DNA of 64,000 nt from Haemaphysalis longicornis (Eukaryota > Arthropoda > Arachnida > Ixodida > Ixodidae): contig CM023456.1 of the NCBI GenBank assembly GCA_013339765.2, positions 86,723,636-86,787,635 on the forward strand, written 5' to 3'. Position 1 is the stretch's first letter; the number at the start of each line of letters is the position of its first letter. Both the position numbers and the translations under genes were made by a program. Of the stretch, positions 1-8,665 are shown in pieces. The notes under the pieces are model-generated. The model made no database searches and was not told where the DNA came from. It was given only the letters and a program-made list of their open reading frames with translations.

Positions 1-291
1 TCGTGTTGACATTATTAGGTTAACATTTTTATTTCATTCTGTGTAATTAAATTGCAAAATCAAATTGACAGGGTGCCGCAATGAATACGCATCCCGAAGC
101 GCATTAGCGTCTATAGTGCCAGTTTCACTTTAGCGCGCAGGGTATAGCGTGCAGATTGTTACTTTTGATTAAGCAGCTCAACTGGCTTCTGATAAAACCG
201 TCAGTGCTGAGTGAGATTTTGTAAGAGCGCACATTTGTTTGCTGATGTATAATAAACAAAGCCGCTCATGCGAGAACTAGGTCAAAAACTC

Positions 292-436
292 CTAAAGGAC
301 AAGGGCTCGTTCAGCACAAACCATAAGAGCCATCCAAATCCAACACGTTGACTGTGCCCACCGAAAAAAACGCCAGTAGCAATGCGTCCACACTCCGAAC
401 GACAAGACGAGAATCCTCAACAGGAAACCAATTGCC
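292..436 (-). pseudogene. Decayed counterpart of the signal-peptide-like frame at 48762-49013
   Basis: On the minus strand this stretch reads A-I-G-F-L-L-R-I-L-V-L then, after a few residues, H-C-Y-W-R-F-F and A-Q-S. The copy 2 frame reads M-V-G-F-L-L-W-I-L-V-V, H-C-Y-W-G-F-F and A-Q-S. The start codon has been replaced (ATG GTT in copy 2, GCA ATT here) and the frame closes at 292-294, earlier than in copy 2. Several differences are third-position silent changes and one length difference is a whole codon, which hints at past coding. No function can be named. It could also be chance conservation within a non-coding repeat. Confidence 0.35.
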
Positions 437-1334
437 TTTGCGGCCGCTCGAGCCGCGGTGTTGTTCTACCTTCCCGAGTTAACGCCAATATATTGGCTTC
501 TCTGTTAACTCCCTCGGGGGGAGGAACGCTCATCGAAAGCGGATACGTCACGTCCGATTGAAGATCAAGGGATGCGGAAGCAGGTGCACCGGCATGGTGA
601 GCGACGCACGCTGGAAAGGAAACACTGCAGCTGCGGCAGCTGGCGGCAGCTGTTACCACACAGAACAAAGAACTCCGTGTCGTCGAGGTGCCTGATTGGG
701 TACGAAGAAAAGGCCTTGTCTTGAAGTGATCACGGTCAGCCAACTGATATTTATTTATTTTGCTTCATTAGTATTTAGCACTTTAGTGTTGATACTGGTA
801 TAACTTCATTTGCTCGTTTCCTCTGCTTAGTTGTCGGCCAATTCCTGTTCGACCGTTCCGTTTGCGTTGCGTTAAATGGTTGATGCATGAGCGGCATCTC
901 GGTTCCCTTTGGAGCTTTTGATGGCCTCTTACAGCACCCGCAATTGTTTTAAGGCGAAAGCGGGATCGATGTTGGTATTTCGTTATTTGAGCTAGCCTAC
1001 CAGCCGTATGGGAAAATGACGCTACCACACTAAAACAGAAACGACGACCTTATCAATATCGGTCTGGTATGTGTTATAATTAGGCATACCGCTTCGCTTT
1101 ACGGTACTTCGTCTTCAACCTGTAACCCCAGAGTGGCGGGCAATGAGTTTAAAGCAGCTTTTGCACGTTATGCAACTTAACGTGAAATCTACAATGGAAA
1201 AACGGATACCACGACAGAAGCAACTGTCGGATATGCGACATAGGTTAGGCGTGACATTTCGCTTTGAGGTCTCATGTCGGAAACCGAGCCCCGAAGCCTT
1301 GAAGTAGGTTTTGACGTAAGGCTAAACGTGAGGG

Positions 1335-2117
1335 TAACAATAGGTTCGGTATATACATACGCCGAAAAACAGCCTGTAGAGAAGTTTTGGTAACAGCAGA
1401 GCAGTGTAAGCTCTTGGATTACGCCGTCCATACCGAGAAAAAAGAATACCGAAAATGCTGAGCGCACGTGAATGCGCGTCTCATTAGGATAGTCCGACAT
1501 CATCCAGGCTTGCACGTGGGCTTGTTCACGTGAGGGGCTGGCAAAACGAAAATTAAAAATACCGAGCCCATGGGCCAGCCAGCGTTTGAGCAAATAGAGT
1601 CGCCGACATAAGGACTGTCGTGTGCTCCCTACGTCACTCGCTCCGCGTTGCTGGGGGTACCCACCTTCGCCCATTAAATTCGGAGTCCCCGCGGCGGCAG
1701 GCGGCGGTGAAAGAACTCTCTCGACTCTGTGCTGCGCACATGGGGGACGGGCGACCAAAGAAGATCCGGATGCCCGAAGAAGAGGCGGCTGGAGGAAGCG
1801 CGCCGTCTGCCAGGCCAGTATGCAATCAGCCCGAAGAACAAGAAGATCAAGAGAAGTAGTGCAGGCCTTCACCAGCGAAGGAGTGCTAGACGAAGATGCT
1901 GCGGTGGCGGATAATGAAGTATACAAAGACTGAGGAGGGAGCTGTACAAATCAAGCACTTATATACTTTGCGTTTAATTTAGCTCTCTTGCTGGCGAGCG
2001 CCATGTATATACGCAGCGTAAATGCTTGGGAGGGACCTACATGGCCCTCGTCGAGTTCAGCTTAGTGAGACGAACACAGCCCTGCTGTGACACCAGGCTT
2101 GCACCGTTGTGAAAGCT
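1335..2117 (+). mobile_element. Inserted element with Arg/Glu-rich ORF remnant
   Basis: This block interrupts copy 1 and is missing from copy 2 (site near 49960). Around 1740-1858 a plus-strand frame begins M-G-D-G-R-P-K-K-I-R followed by M-P-E-E-E-A, resembling the start of Arg/Glu-rich repeat proteins I associate with repeats in tick genomes. After about 20 residues the basic pattern passes into a neighbouring frame (1729-1914), so the gene is frameshifted. No transposase, terminal inverted repeat or target duplication could be identified, and boundaries are good to roughly 20 bp. It may be related to the repeat-bearing ORF at 16488-16859. Confidence 0.45.
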
Positions 2118-2354
2118 GGCTTTGATTTTTTCGTTAAATTTAAAGCGAGAAGGAAAAAGCCGCCAAAAGAACAAAAGGCAGTAAGTGCAGGTGTTTTGAG
2201 CCGGACGTATAGCTCACCGTCATTCTACAGGAACGTACCCCCAGTTGGCTAATAATAGGAAAGTATTAGCATAGGATAATGTATTAATGTTCGCGGACAC
2301 CGGTTAAACTCATACCGGCGCCATTGTCACTGAGACTTGGGGGGATGTACATGT

Positions 2355-2610
2355 GCGGCTACTCTTAAAAGAAGCAGTGCCGAGCAGCGCCACGAATTTT
2401 GCCATGAGTAGTGCCACGACAAGCGCCGAGGGAATGTTGCGGCAGTGCGCAATCATTGCTTGAGGTCGAGCTAACTGCGTGCCGCCTGCTACGGTTACTC
2501 AGTGCTTCGCGCGCTGCGCCTGTTGTGGCGATCTGCAGGTTGCTCCACGCGCTGCCCTGTTACCTCTAAGGGTGACCTCGCCTACAGTAATTTTAGCACA
2601 ACATTTCTAT
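2355..2610. other. GC-rich block present only in copy 1
   Basis: This roughly 250-bp block is richer in GC than its flanks and has no counterpart in copy 2 near 50200. Short variants of GTGCCGAGCAGCGCCACGA and AGTGCCACGACAAGCGCC recur near its left end, suggesting internal repetition. No coding motif or tRNA-like promoter boxes were seen. It is probably a small insertion, possibly a SINE or MITE, but it could be sequence lost from copy 2. Confidence 0.35.
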
Positions 2611-3144
2611 TCATGGTGCTCGTATTCCGGCTTTGCGGGGCTGCCGTAATATAAGTATCGATCTCTGAACAATTTGTGTCCAGCATATGGTGCAAGACCT
2701 TCTTTTTTTCTTTTTTATTTGTTTTCTCTTCCTTCACAGAAATATTTGCTTTAGCTTAAAATGGCTTAGATCTTAAACTATTAGGCTAGATATTCATAAA
2801 ACTAACGTATTACATACATTTTTTTGTAAATCCTTAAATGAGAAAAGATGACTTTGTTGCCGCCATATGGCGGGCTTGATTGGCAAATAATAGCATTATC
2901 TGAAATTTGCACCTACGCTAAATATATTGCAAAAAATGAGTGCAATACATTGTAATACTTACTCGAGAGCCTACGTTACCCTGGCCAGTGAGATATTGGA
3001 AGCACCATAATAGCGCGTTCTCAGCCCAGCAGCTATTCTGAACTATTTATGGCCGGCGATCATCAGCACAGATAAAGTCATTGAAACTTAGAAAGTGCCA
3101 CCTGTAAAACACCCCAACTTCAGCGCTTTACTTGCAACAACATA

Positions 3145-3321
3145 ATGAAACCTTGTAAGACGGCAATTAACCAACACCAAACAGTTGAAAGGAACAAACT
3201 TTTGTCCGCTGAGCTCAGGTTCTTTTTGGAGCTGGAGAGTATGGGCATTACCGAACAACTCATTTCCCCCAGTAACAGTGACTTCGAAGCATTCTCGTCC
3301 AAGTGGTGCGTGGGAGCGTCA
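3145..3321 (+). pseudogene. BEL/Pao pol fragment, protease-RT linker
   Basis: The frame reads E-L-R-F-F-L-E-L-E-S-M-G-I-T-E, matching the BEL/Pao signature where a Phe/Trp, then Leu-Glu-x-(I/M)-G-I, follows the DUF1758-type protease and leads into reverse transcriptase. The next residues (S-P-S-N-S-D-F-E-A-F) fit the usual acidic spacer before a short Phe motif. The expected D-G-R-Y and downstream RT are absent: within about 40 bp the sequence passes to an integrase motif in another frame, implying a deletion of most of pol. Non-functional. Confidence 0.45.
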
Positions 3322-3325
3322 AGGT

Positions 3326-3400
3326 CAACTGGTTTTCACATGTGCGGTTACGCTCGTTGTGCACTTAGAGCTAGTCGGTGCCATCTGGCAACAATGGGTG
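3326..3400 (+). pseudogene. BEL/Pao integrase core fragment
   Basis: The frame contains F-T-C-A-V-T-L-V-V-H-L-E-L-V. It matches the highly conserved F-T-C-A-V-T-R-A-V-H-L-E-L motif at the start of the BEL/Pao integrase core, with the Arg replaced. The catalytic D-D-E surroundings further on (S-D-N-G and similar) are not visible, so only about 25 residues survive. It lies out of frame with the linker piece immediately upstream, consistent with an internal deletion joining the two. Confidence 0.5.
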
Positions 3401-3820
3401 CCTCGAGCTCTTGGAGCAGGCGGCAACGCTATCGCAATAACTTAAGTTATTGTTTGTTCCTTACCTCAATGGTTGCGCCTTGATCGCTGAGCAAGAGCAG
3501 CGCTATCGCAGTAAATTCAGTGCTCGTAAGTGGTCGTGGGGCACGGTGATATCCGCCAGTTCACTTTTCACTTCGGTGCATGAACGGCACGCTCAGGAAG
3601 CATCAAATCGTCAGTACAGATCTCTGGTATTTCTAGCGAATCCGAAAAGGTGGTTCTCCTCATCATGCTATTAATTTTTGAATGCCTTGAGAAAGCTGGA
3701 AGACCACCCGTCAATTAGTTGTGGACGTCGTCTCCGACCCTTATTATTCCGTCATCGAAGTGTGGCCCCTGACAGCGCAGCGCAAGCATTTATTGGAATC
3801 ACAGAGAATCTTCTTTTCTT

Positions 3821-4000
3821 CTCGCCCAAGCGAAGATAAGTGAACTGGCGGACGTCACCGTACCCCTAGCCCACTTGACGAGAAATGGCATTGACATACT
3901 CATTGAAGCTAACAATTAATGGACTCCCGTTGCTGGAGACGTGCAGAAACTGCAGGTAGCTCTTGTGGCAGTTAATACTGAGTTTTGGATTGAGTCATTT
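3821..4000 (+). pseudogene. BEL/Pao DUF1758 (aspartic-protease region) fragment
   Basis: A plus-strand frame reads I-S-E-L-A-D-V-T-V-P-L-A-H, then G-I-D-I-L-I-E-A-N-N, an in-frame TAA at 3917-3919, W-T-P-V-A-G, and L-V-A-V-N-T. It closely follows the family pattern of LAD, IDILIGADNYW, VTG and LVAVNTxFGW at the end of the BEL/Pao protease-like domain. The stop codon stands where Tyr is expected. It normally lies before the linker piece, which here sits upstream, so order is reversed. Confidence 0.6.
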
Positions 4001-4084
4001 TGTTGGATTCCGCGTATGCGTAGGTTAGTGTCTTAAGTTTTTGACGGCTTTGGTTTTGGTCGCTTTAGGTTGATCTGAAGCACA

Positions 4085-4324
4085 TTACGGGGGAAGTATG
4101 TAGATACCCCAACAATCAGGAGCTCGGTGAAATTGTGGTCCGCGAAAAGTACGATTGGGTGCTTCGTGCTGTAGCAGAGTTCTGGGTACCGTGACCTCGA
4201 TTAAATGATGAAGCTTTGTGTGCCACTGCTTCCAAGCTGTCTGTACCTCTTCAGGGTTATGTGTCCCATTGTACTTCTCGTGTTGGTTTCTTGAATTATG
4301 CAAGGAATCACATCCGACGGCCAA
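4085..4324 (-). pseudogene. BEL/Pao Peptidase_A17 / RNase H-region fragment, inverted
   Basis: On the minus strand the frame gives W-K-Q-W-H-T-K-L-H-H-L followed by I-E-V-T-V-P-R, the pattern found before the RNase H segment of BEL/Pao polyproteins (W-x2-W-x3-L-x2-L-x2-x-x-x-P-R). About 20 residues later F-H-R-A-P-D-C-W-G-I-Y-I-L is a degraded form of the F-x-D-A-S-x2-A-Y-G-A segment; the DAS motif is lost. Its orientation opposes the three other BEL/Pao pieces in this block, showing an inversion or independent insertion. Confidence 0.5.
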
Positions 4325-5138
4325 AACACTCCTTCAAAGTCCCGATGACCGTGGCACAGTTGGCTCCTGTTACTTGTATCCCGGCGTCTCTATAGAATTT
4401 GAAGCGACTGTGTTTGAAGATGGTTGAGTGGGTGAGATTGCGTGGTGAAGAGGTCCAGAACTATTTCGCGGGATCAGTGGGCAACACGGGGCATAATTGG
4501 GTGGTGGTGGCCACAGTTTGTTCCAGCGACTGCAGGCGAGTCACCTGCTTCATATGGAGGTCACCGCTGACGCGTGCGAGAACTTTCCTGCCGTTAGTAG
4601 AGTTACCAATTTTTCGGTTTTTATTATGAAATGCCGACAAAGTACAAATGAAATAGGAAACAATGCTGTAAAATAAAAGTACATTTTTTACTCTGTAGCA
4701 TGTTCATATTGAGGACATGTAACGCGCTTTTTTTCATATAAGTGAAGATGGGCGGTGTATATTTGTTATAGGTTTACGGGCAATTTGGTTTCGCCTGTGT
4801 TAGAAATCACAGGAACTCTGCAGTTGAACATCGCTCGAGTCGGGCATTTTTACCGAATATTGGGGAAAATTTCAGGGACCATGTTTTCACCGGTGCGTAT
4901 TCCAAACATGCGAGAGAGAGGTAGGAACAGATTTGAGCGAACATCTGTGCAGTTCACAAAAGAAAGTAAAATCGTAATAAGGAGACACAAATTGAGCACA
5001 AATTAAGCAACCTATTGTTTTCAATTCCAGCTCGTGAAAAAAAAAATCGAGCAGCTTTTCATGTTGGGTGTCGTCAATGGCCTTGGCAATGAAAATGCAC
5101 GGCAACACAATTTTTCTTGTGTGGTAGGTGTTTCTCGC

Positions 5139-5453
5139 TCATCCGCGTACTAATTCCACAGAAGAGTTTTCACGTGCTGATTTTGGGCATCCATAGCAAT
5201 AAGTTGTCCCTCTTCCACACTTAAACAGTGACAAAATTTCTGTATGCACTCGGTGCAAGACGCATTCAATTCTTAAGTTGGAACCGCATATGTTGTGAAA
5301 TTGCCATAAGGAGTTTGAACCGCCCGTAGAACAAGGATGCATTATAGAATTTTTAAGTAAAACAAGACCCATGAACCAAAAGGTCGTGTCTATATATGGA
5401 TAACAGAAAGGCGACATCGCCACGCCATAGTTAACTGCAGTTTCCTCTTTCAA
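5139..5453 (-). pseudogene. Unidentified frame partly shared with the copy 2 frame at 51188-51541
   Basis: This minus-strand frame contains Q-F-H-N-I-C-G-S-N-L-R and, further on, I-L-S-L-F-K-C-G-R-G. Copy 2 has Q-F-H-N-K-Y-G-P-K-L-R-R in one frame and I-L-S-L-F-K-C-G-R-A in another, so one of the two carries an indel. Both share an AATAG|GTT step at the far end that could be a splice donor. I do not recognise the family. Shared peptides may simply reflect nucleotide similarity of the duplication; a coding origin is only suggested. Confidence 0.2.
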
Positions 5454-5654
5454 TTTTTTTCCAATAATTTTCAGCGCGTTTTGTGCGCATAATTCACTTT
5501 TATTGAATGCTTCTCCGTAATGGTGGCTGTAAAACTGAGGCCCGGAGTGGTATTTATATTTGCTGTGAAAAATTGTTTTTGTCTGTGAAGATTTATATTT
5601 GGAACTTCTGAATGCACGTTGAAAGTTTCTCCCCTGTAAACTCTCGCGTTGCCC

Positions 5655-6060
5655 CGTTGAAACTACTGCGCGTCTGCTACTAGCACCACCTATTGGTTGA
5701 CATCACATAAGGACTGGTTATAGAAGGATCGTAGTATCTACGTTGGGCTCTACAGAAGCGCAGCAGTGGAGCAGTCCAGATCGAGCAGCTCGGAGGAGCA
5801 GTCGGGCAGCCAGAAGGCGCCGCCAGACAGCAAGGCCGAGCTGCTACCTTCACCGACTGTCCACGACAGCAAGCGAACGACAATTCGTACGGGGCGCCGG
5901 TAAGATGTCTGCTAGTGTGCCCTTGAGTCTGGTTTTCATTCGAGCTCCCAGTTTATGATGTTTTCACTAGGCGTGTTTCCATTGCAACATCCTCTGGGGT
6001 AAAGTTTTGGCAAGGGTGTTGCGTGAGCCCCCTCGGTAGGCAGGACTAGCTTCAACGTCC
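5655..6060 (+). other. GC-rich, promoter- or leader-like block present only in copy 1
   Basis: The block lies between sequences adjacent in copy 2 (about 51825-51840). It is GC-rich from about 5740 to 5900, contains a TTATAGAAGG element at 5716-5725, and ends a possible exon with GCGCCG|GTAAGAT near 5896-5900. That combination resembles a short 5' leader or an LTR/5' UTR of a retroelement. A perfect 12-bp inverted pair, GCGTGTTTCCAT near 5969 and ATGGAAACACGC near 6180, spans its right side but includes sequence shared with copy 2, so it is unlikely to be the element's termini. Confidence 0.25.
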
Positions 6061-6170
6061 AGCTCCTACCGTGACCCCCGTGATTTTTAGGATGGTGAAA
6101 AATATTACTAGACAAGTATTCCACCGCAACCACTGAGGTGAGTATTTTCACGTTAGTACCCAGAGGTCTG

Positions 6171-8409
6171 CCGCTCAACATGGAAACACGCGAAAGGGAA
6201 ACAATGGGATCGGTTCATTGCACCAACAAGCCGACGCCCGTGGAGAGAACTGCACGGATGGAACAAAATTAGTCGCGGAAGACCACATGCCGGGGAATGA
6301 TTAAGAAATACAGCGGGATTTCGTGGCACTGGAGGAACTAGATGAAGATTTTCTCCAAGATTAATGCATTCGAGGCCACTGCACTATCCACCGTGACTTG
6401 AATGCTTTAATTTCATTATTTGTATCCACCAGAGGCAAGTAGTCACTAGAAATGTTGTTTATTGAGCTATTAAAGATGCTGTGGGATATACTTCCTCTTC
6501 GAATCCTTTGGGCCCAGTTAGTAAACAAACCAGCGACTTCGTGTGCAGTAGCAGCGTACACCTCCAAAAAACCTTGCGTGCTTCACTGGCCTCAAAACCA
6601 GCCAGAAACCTTCAGAACCAGTTGAACGAAACTGCAGCTGTACACCTCCCTAAATCTATAATACCTCTTCTTTCATGCTTGCCAGGGCAGGTGCACTGCT
6701 CACGCGTGCAGACTGCATTAAAGCTTCTTTTGGATGTTTCACTCCTTAAAAGGTTTCCCGTGGTGCTCCTCCGTTTGCATTCTGTCTCTTCCGTGTTCTG
6801 CCTTGCGTTCACAATGTTATGGCCCGCTGTGGCTAAAACGTATCACTATGCTTTTTTGTGCAAGAGTCAATTTTTGTTTCGTTGGATGTGCGCATGCTTC
6901 GTGCATGGTTCTTACTTTTTCGCAAGTTTTCTTTTATTTATATACCCTGTGGTCTCTGTATGGCATTCGAAATTTGTCCTCTGACTCCATTCTGTTTTCC
7001 TGTCTATATATTCTCAGCGTACCGTTTCCTTTTTCTGAGACTCCAGGCGGCGCGCCGGTGAACTGGTTTGTCACGAGCATGCAGAATACCTTTTCCGAAC
7101 GCACGAAGCGGAAAAAGGCGGATTCTCTAAGGAAAGATGGACCCACGTTACCGGCTCGCGGGGATCCCGAGTTCCCGTACAAAACGAAGTCCCTATAGTT
7201 CTATTGTCCCTATATTTTTCTTGGCGCGCTCTTTTGTCTGTCATTTGCTTGCTGTGGTTTTTTTTCTTCTTGTTTTCGTTATCGGTTTCCGTTGATAGGT
7301 ACTTCCATTACTGCTCCTTCCGACCCCTGTTTGTAAGGTCTGCCTAGATTGCTTTTGTTTTCTTTTTTTCGGGCGTGCGCCTGGTTTGGAGATGGGGATC
7401 TCTCAGTAACCGCTTTAAAGTCATGTTAAATGGTGCGCCTACTTCTGTGTCTAGAACTTGTTTTATTCCTCTTTTTTGTCGAGTTCGTTGCGGGGAAATC
7501 TTTCTTAGCACTGCCGCTATCCCCCCGTGCTCTCGTTTAGGTGTATCCTTTGTGTTGACAGGGTTTCTTCAATATTCTTCTATATCTCTACTTTTCTCAG
7601 TGCATGTCTTACTTCTTCCGTAAACTGTCTGAATAATTTTACAAGCAGCGATTTTGCTAAGCAGTACTTTATCACCGAAATGACGGTGCCAGAGCTAGGT
7701 TTTTCATGCCACGGTGTGGTATTTGCTATCTTTTTTCATCAATTTTCTTTCGTGGGGAATGTTTTTGAAGAGAAGCAGGAGTGAAGCGATGTTGATGTGG
7801 AAGTGTTAATTTATTTGCGATGTTACCAGAGAAGTCTAGTTAGCTGAAATATTACTACTGACCTTTCCAATGGCGCTTGCCTTAAGGATTTCTTATTACG
7901 TGAAGAAAGCGGATGTGTAGGGACCTCGAAACGTTTTCTAAATAGCTTTCAGGAACTGCTGGTGTGTATGTACGACTAGGCTTCAATTAAACGCTTATAT
8001 CTGCACAAACAAATGTTCTTGCTAACATTCACACTGTGAGAGTAGTTCGTTAATGTAGGAATGGAAGAACGTGGCTAACAAAATTCCGGGCCATCTGCGC
8101 TAATCTGAAACCTGGGGAGGGGCGAAGCATGCTGTGTGCGCCGGTGTTAACAGAATAATCGCGGCGAATGGGCAATAAGAGACAGAAGACAACTTTGTGT
8201 CAACTGTTTACATATTTACACCAATTATATCTAATAATCAATCGCGTAGCTTATACCAGTCAATATACATAATGTATTTCTTGGGTTTTTCCCCCTCTTC
8301 CTAACGCTACCGGTGTTGGTGAGGCTCATAAATCGTGCCAAGTTCGGGTAGCGATGTAGAGGTTTGCTGTAAAGGTATCGTGTCTTTGAAGGACAAAGCG
8401 TTTTAACAC
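6171..8409. other. No gene recognised; pyrimidine-rich plus strand
   Basis: Beyond the duplication nothing similar to known proteins was seen. From about 6660 to 7790 the plus strand is T/C-rich, which lengthens overlapping frames (for example 6481-6984 and 6734-7198) without family motifs. A CTTTTTCTGAGACTCCAG sequence near 7029-7046 has the form of a 3' splice site but leads into no recognisable exon. Confidence 0.4.
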
Positions 8410-8665
8410 GAGACGTTGGAAAACTAGCGTCCCGGTGTTTCCTTCTAGTACGCGTTATTTTCCCACGGGGATGAATCATTCTAGCGCGAGGCGTTTGAAA
8501 ATGAGTGTTTCGCTGTGTTCAGCTAGGACGCGGTTTTGCCCACGGACAGGGAACGGCCTAGCGCGGGGCATTTAGAAACGAGTGTGTCAGTGGTTTCTTT
8601 CAGTACGCGTTACGTTCTAAATTGAGGTGTTGGAAAATGAGGGTCGCGGTATTTTATTTCCGTGA
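8410..8665. repeat. Minisatellite, about 77-bp period
   Basis: Diverged units begin with GAGACGTTGGAAAACTAG (8410), GAGGCGTTTGAAAATGAG (8488), GGGGCATTTAGAAACGAG (8565) and GAGGTGTTGGAAAATGAG (8623), each followed by a CGGTGTTT- or CTGTGTTC-like segment. The first three are also followed by an (A/G)TACGCGTTA-like segment. Offsets are 78, 77 and 58 bp, so the last unit is shortened. Units share the C-TAGCGC junction near 8482 and 8558. The array probably decayed from a longer tandem array; no coding or centromeric role is implied. Confidence 0.65.

Larger units (their letters stand above)
3110..4485. mobile_element. Scrambled BEL/Pao LTR-retrotransposon fragments inserted in copy 1
   Basis: The block separates sequence contiguous in copy 2 at about 50670-50695 and contains four BEL/Pao pol pieces in unnatural order and orientation. 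They are a post-protease Leu-Glu-x-x-Gly-Ile piece (plus, about 3187), an integrase-core piece (plus, 3326), a protease-domain piece (plus, 3821) and a Peptidase_A17/RNase H-region piece (minus, 4110-4290). In an intact element the order is gag, protease, RT, RNase H, integrase on one strand. No LTR, primer-binding site or target duplication was recognised. Either one copy was rearranged by deletion and inversion, or several fragments accumulated here. Confidence 0.6.
1..6170 (+). repeat. Copy 1 of a diverged dispersed duplication (partner at 48565-51950)
   Basis: By eye, collinear similarity runs from the window's left edge to about 6170. Shared landmarks include GAATACGCATCC near 80 and 48660, CAGTAGCAATGCG near 375 and 48958, CAATATATTGGCTTC near 488 and 49060, TTTAGTGTTGATACTG near 782 and 49337, GGGCTGCCGTAATA near 2638 and 50237, and GGTGAAAAATA near 6091 and 51859. 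Four blocks (1335-2117, 2355-2610, 3110-4485, 5655-6060) are absent from the partner; removing them leaves about 3.35 kb against 3.39 kb in copy 2. The copy probably continues to the left, outside the window. It could be a segmental duplication or a large non-coding repeat family; two copies alone cannot decide. Confidence 0.8.

Noticed and set aside
5969..6191. Miniature transposon with 12-bp inverted ends GCGTGTTTCCAT
   Set aside because: The interval includes sequence shared with copy 2, which lacks these ends, so it cannot be one inserted unit; no target duplication seen.
6481..7198. Overlapping hydrophobic frames suggesting a membrane protein
   Set aside because: The plus strand is T/C-rich here, which by itself gives Phe/Leu/Ser-rich frames; two frames overlap with the same character.
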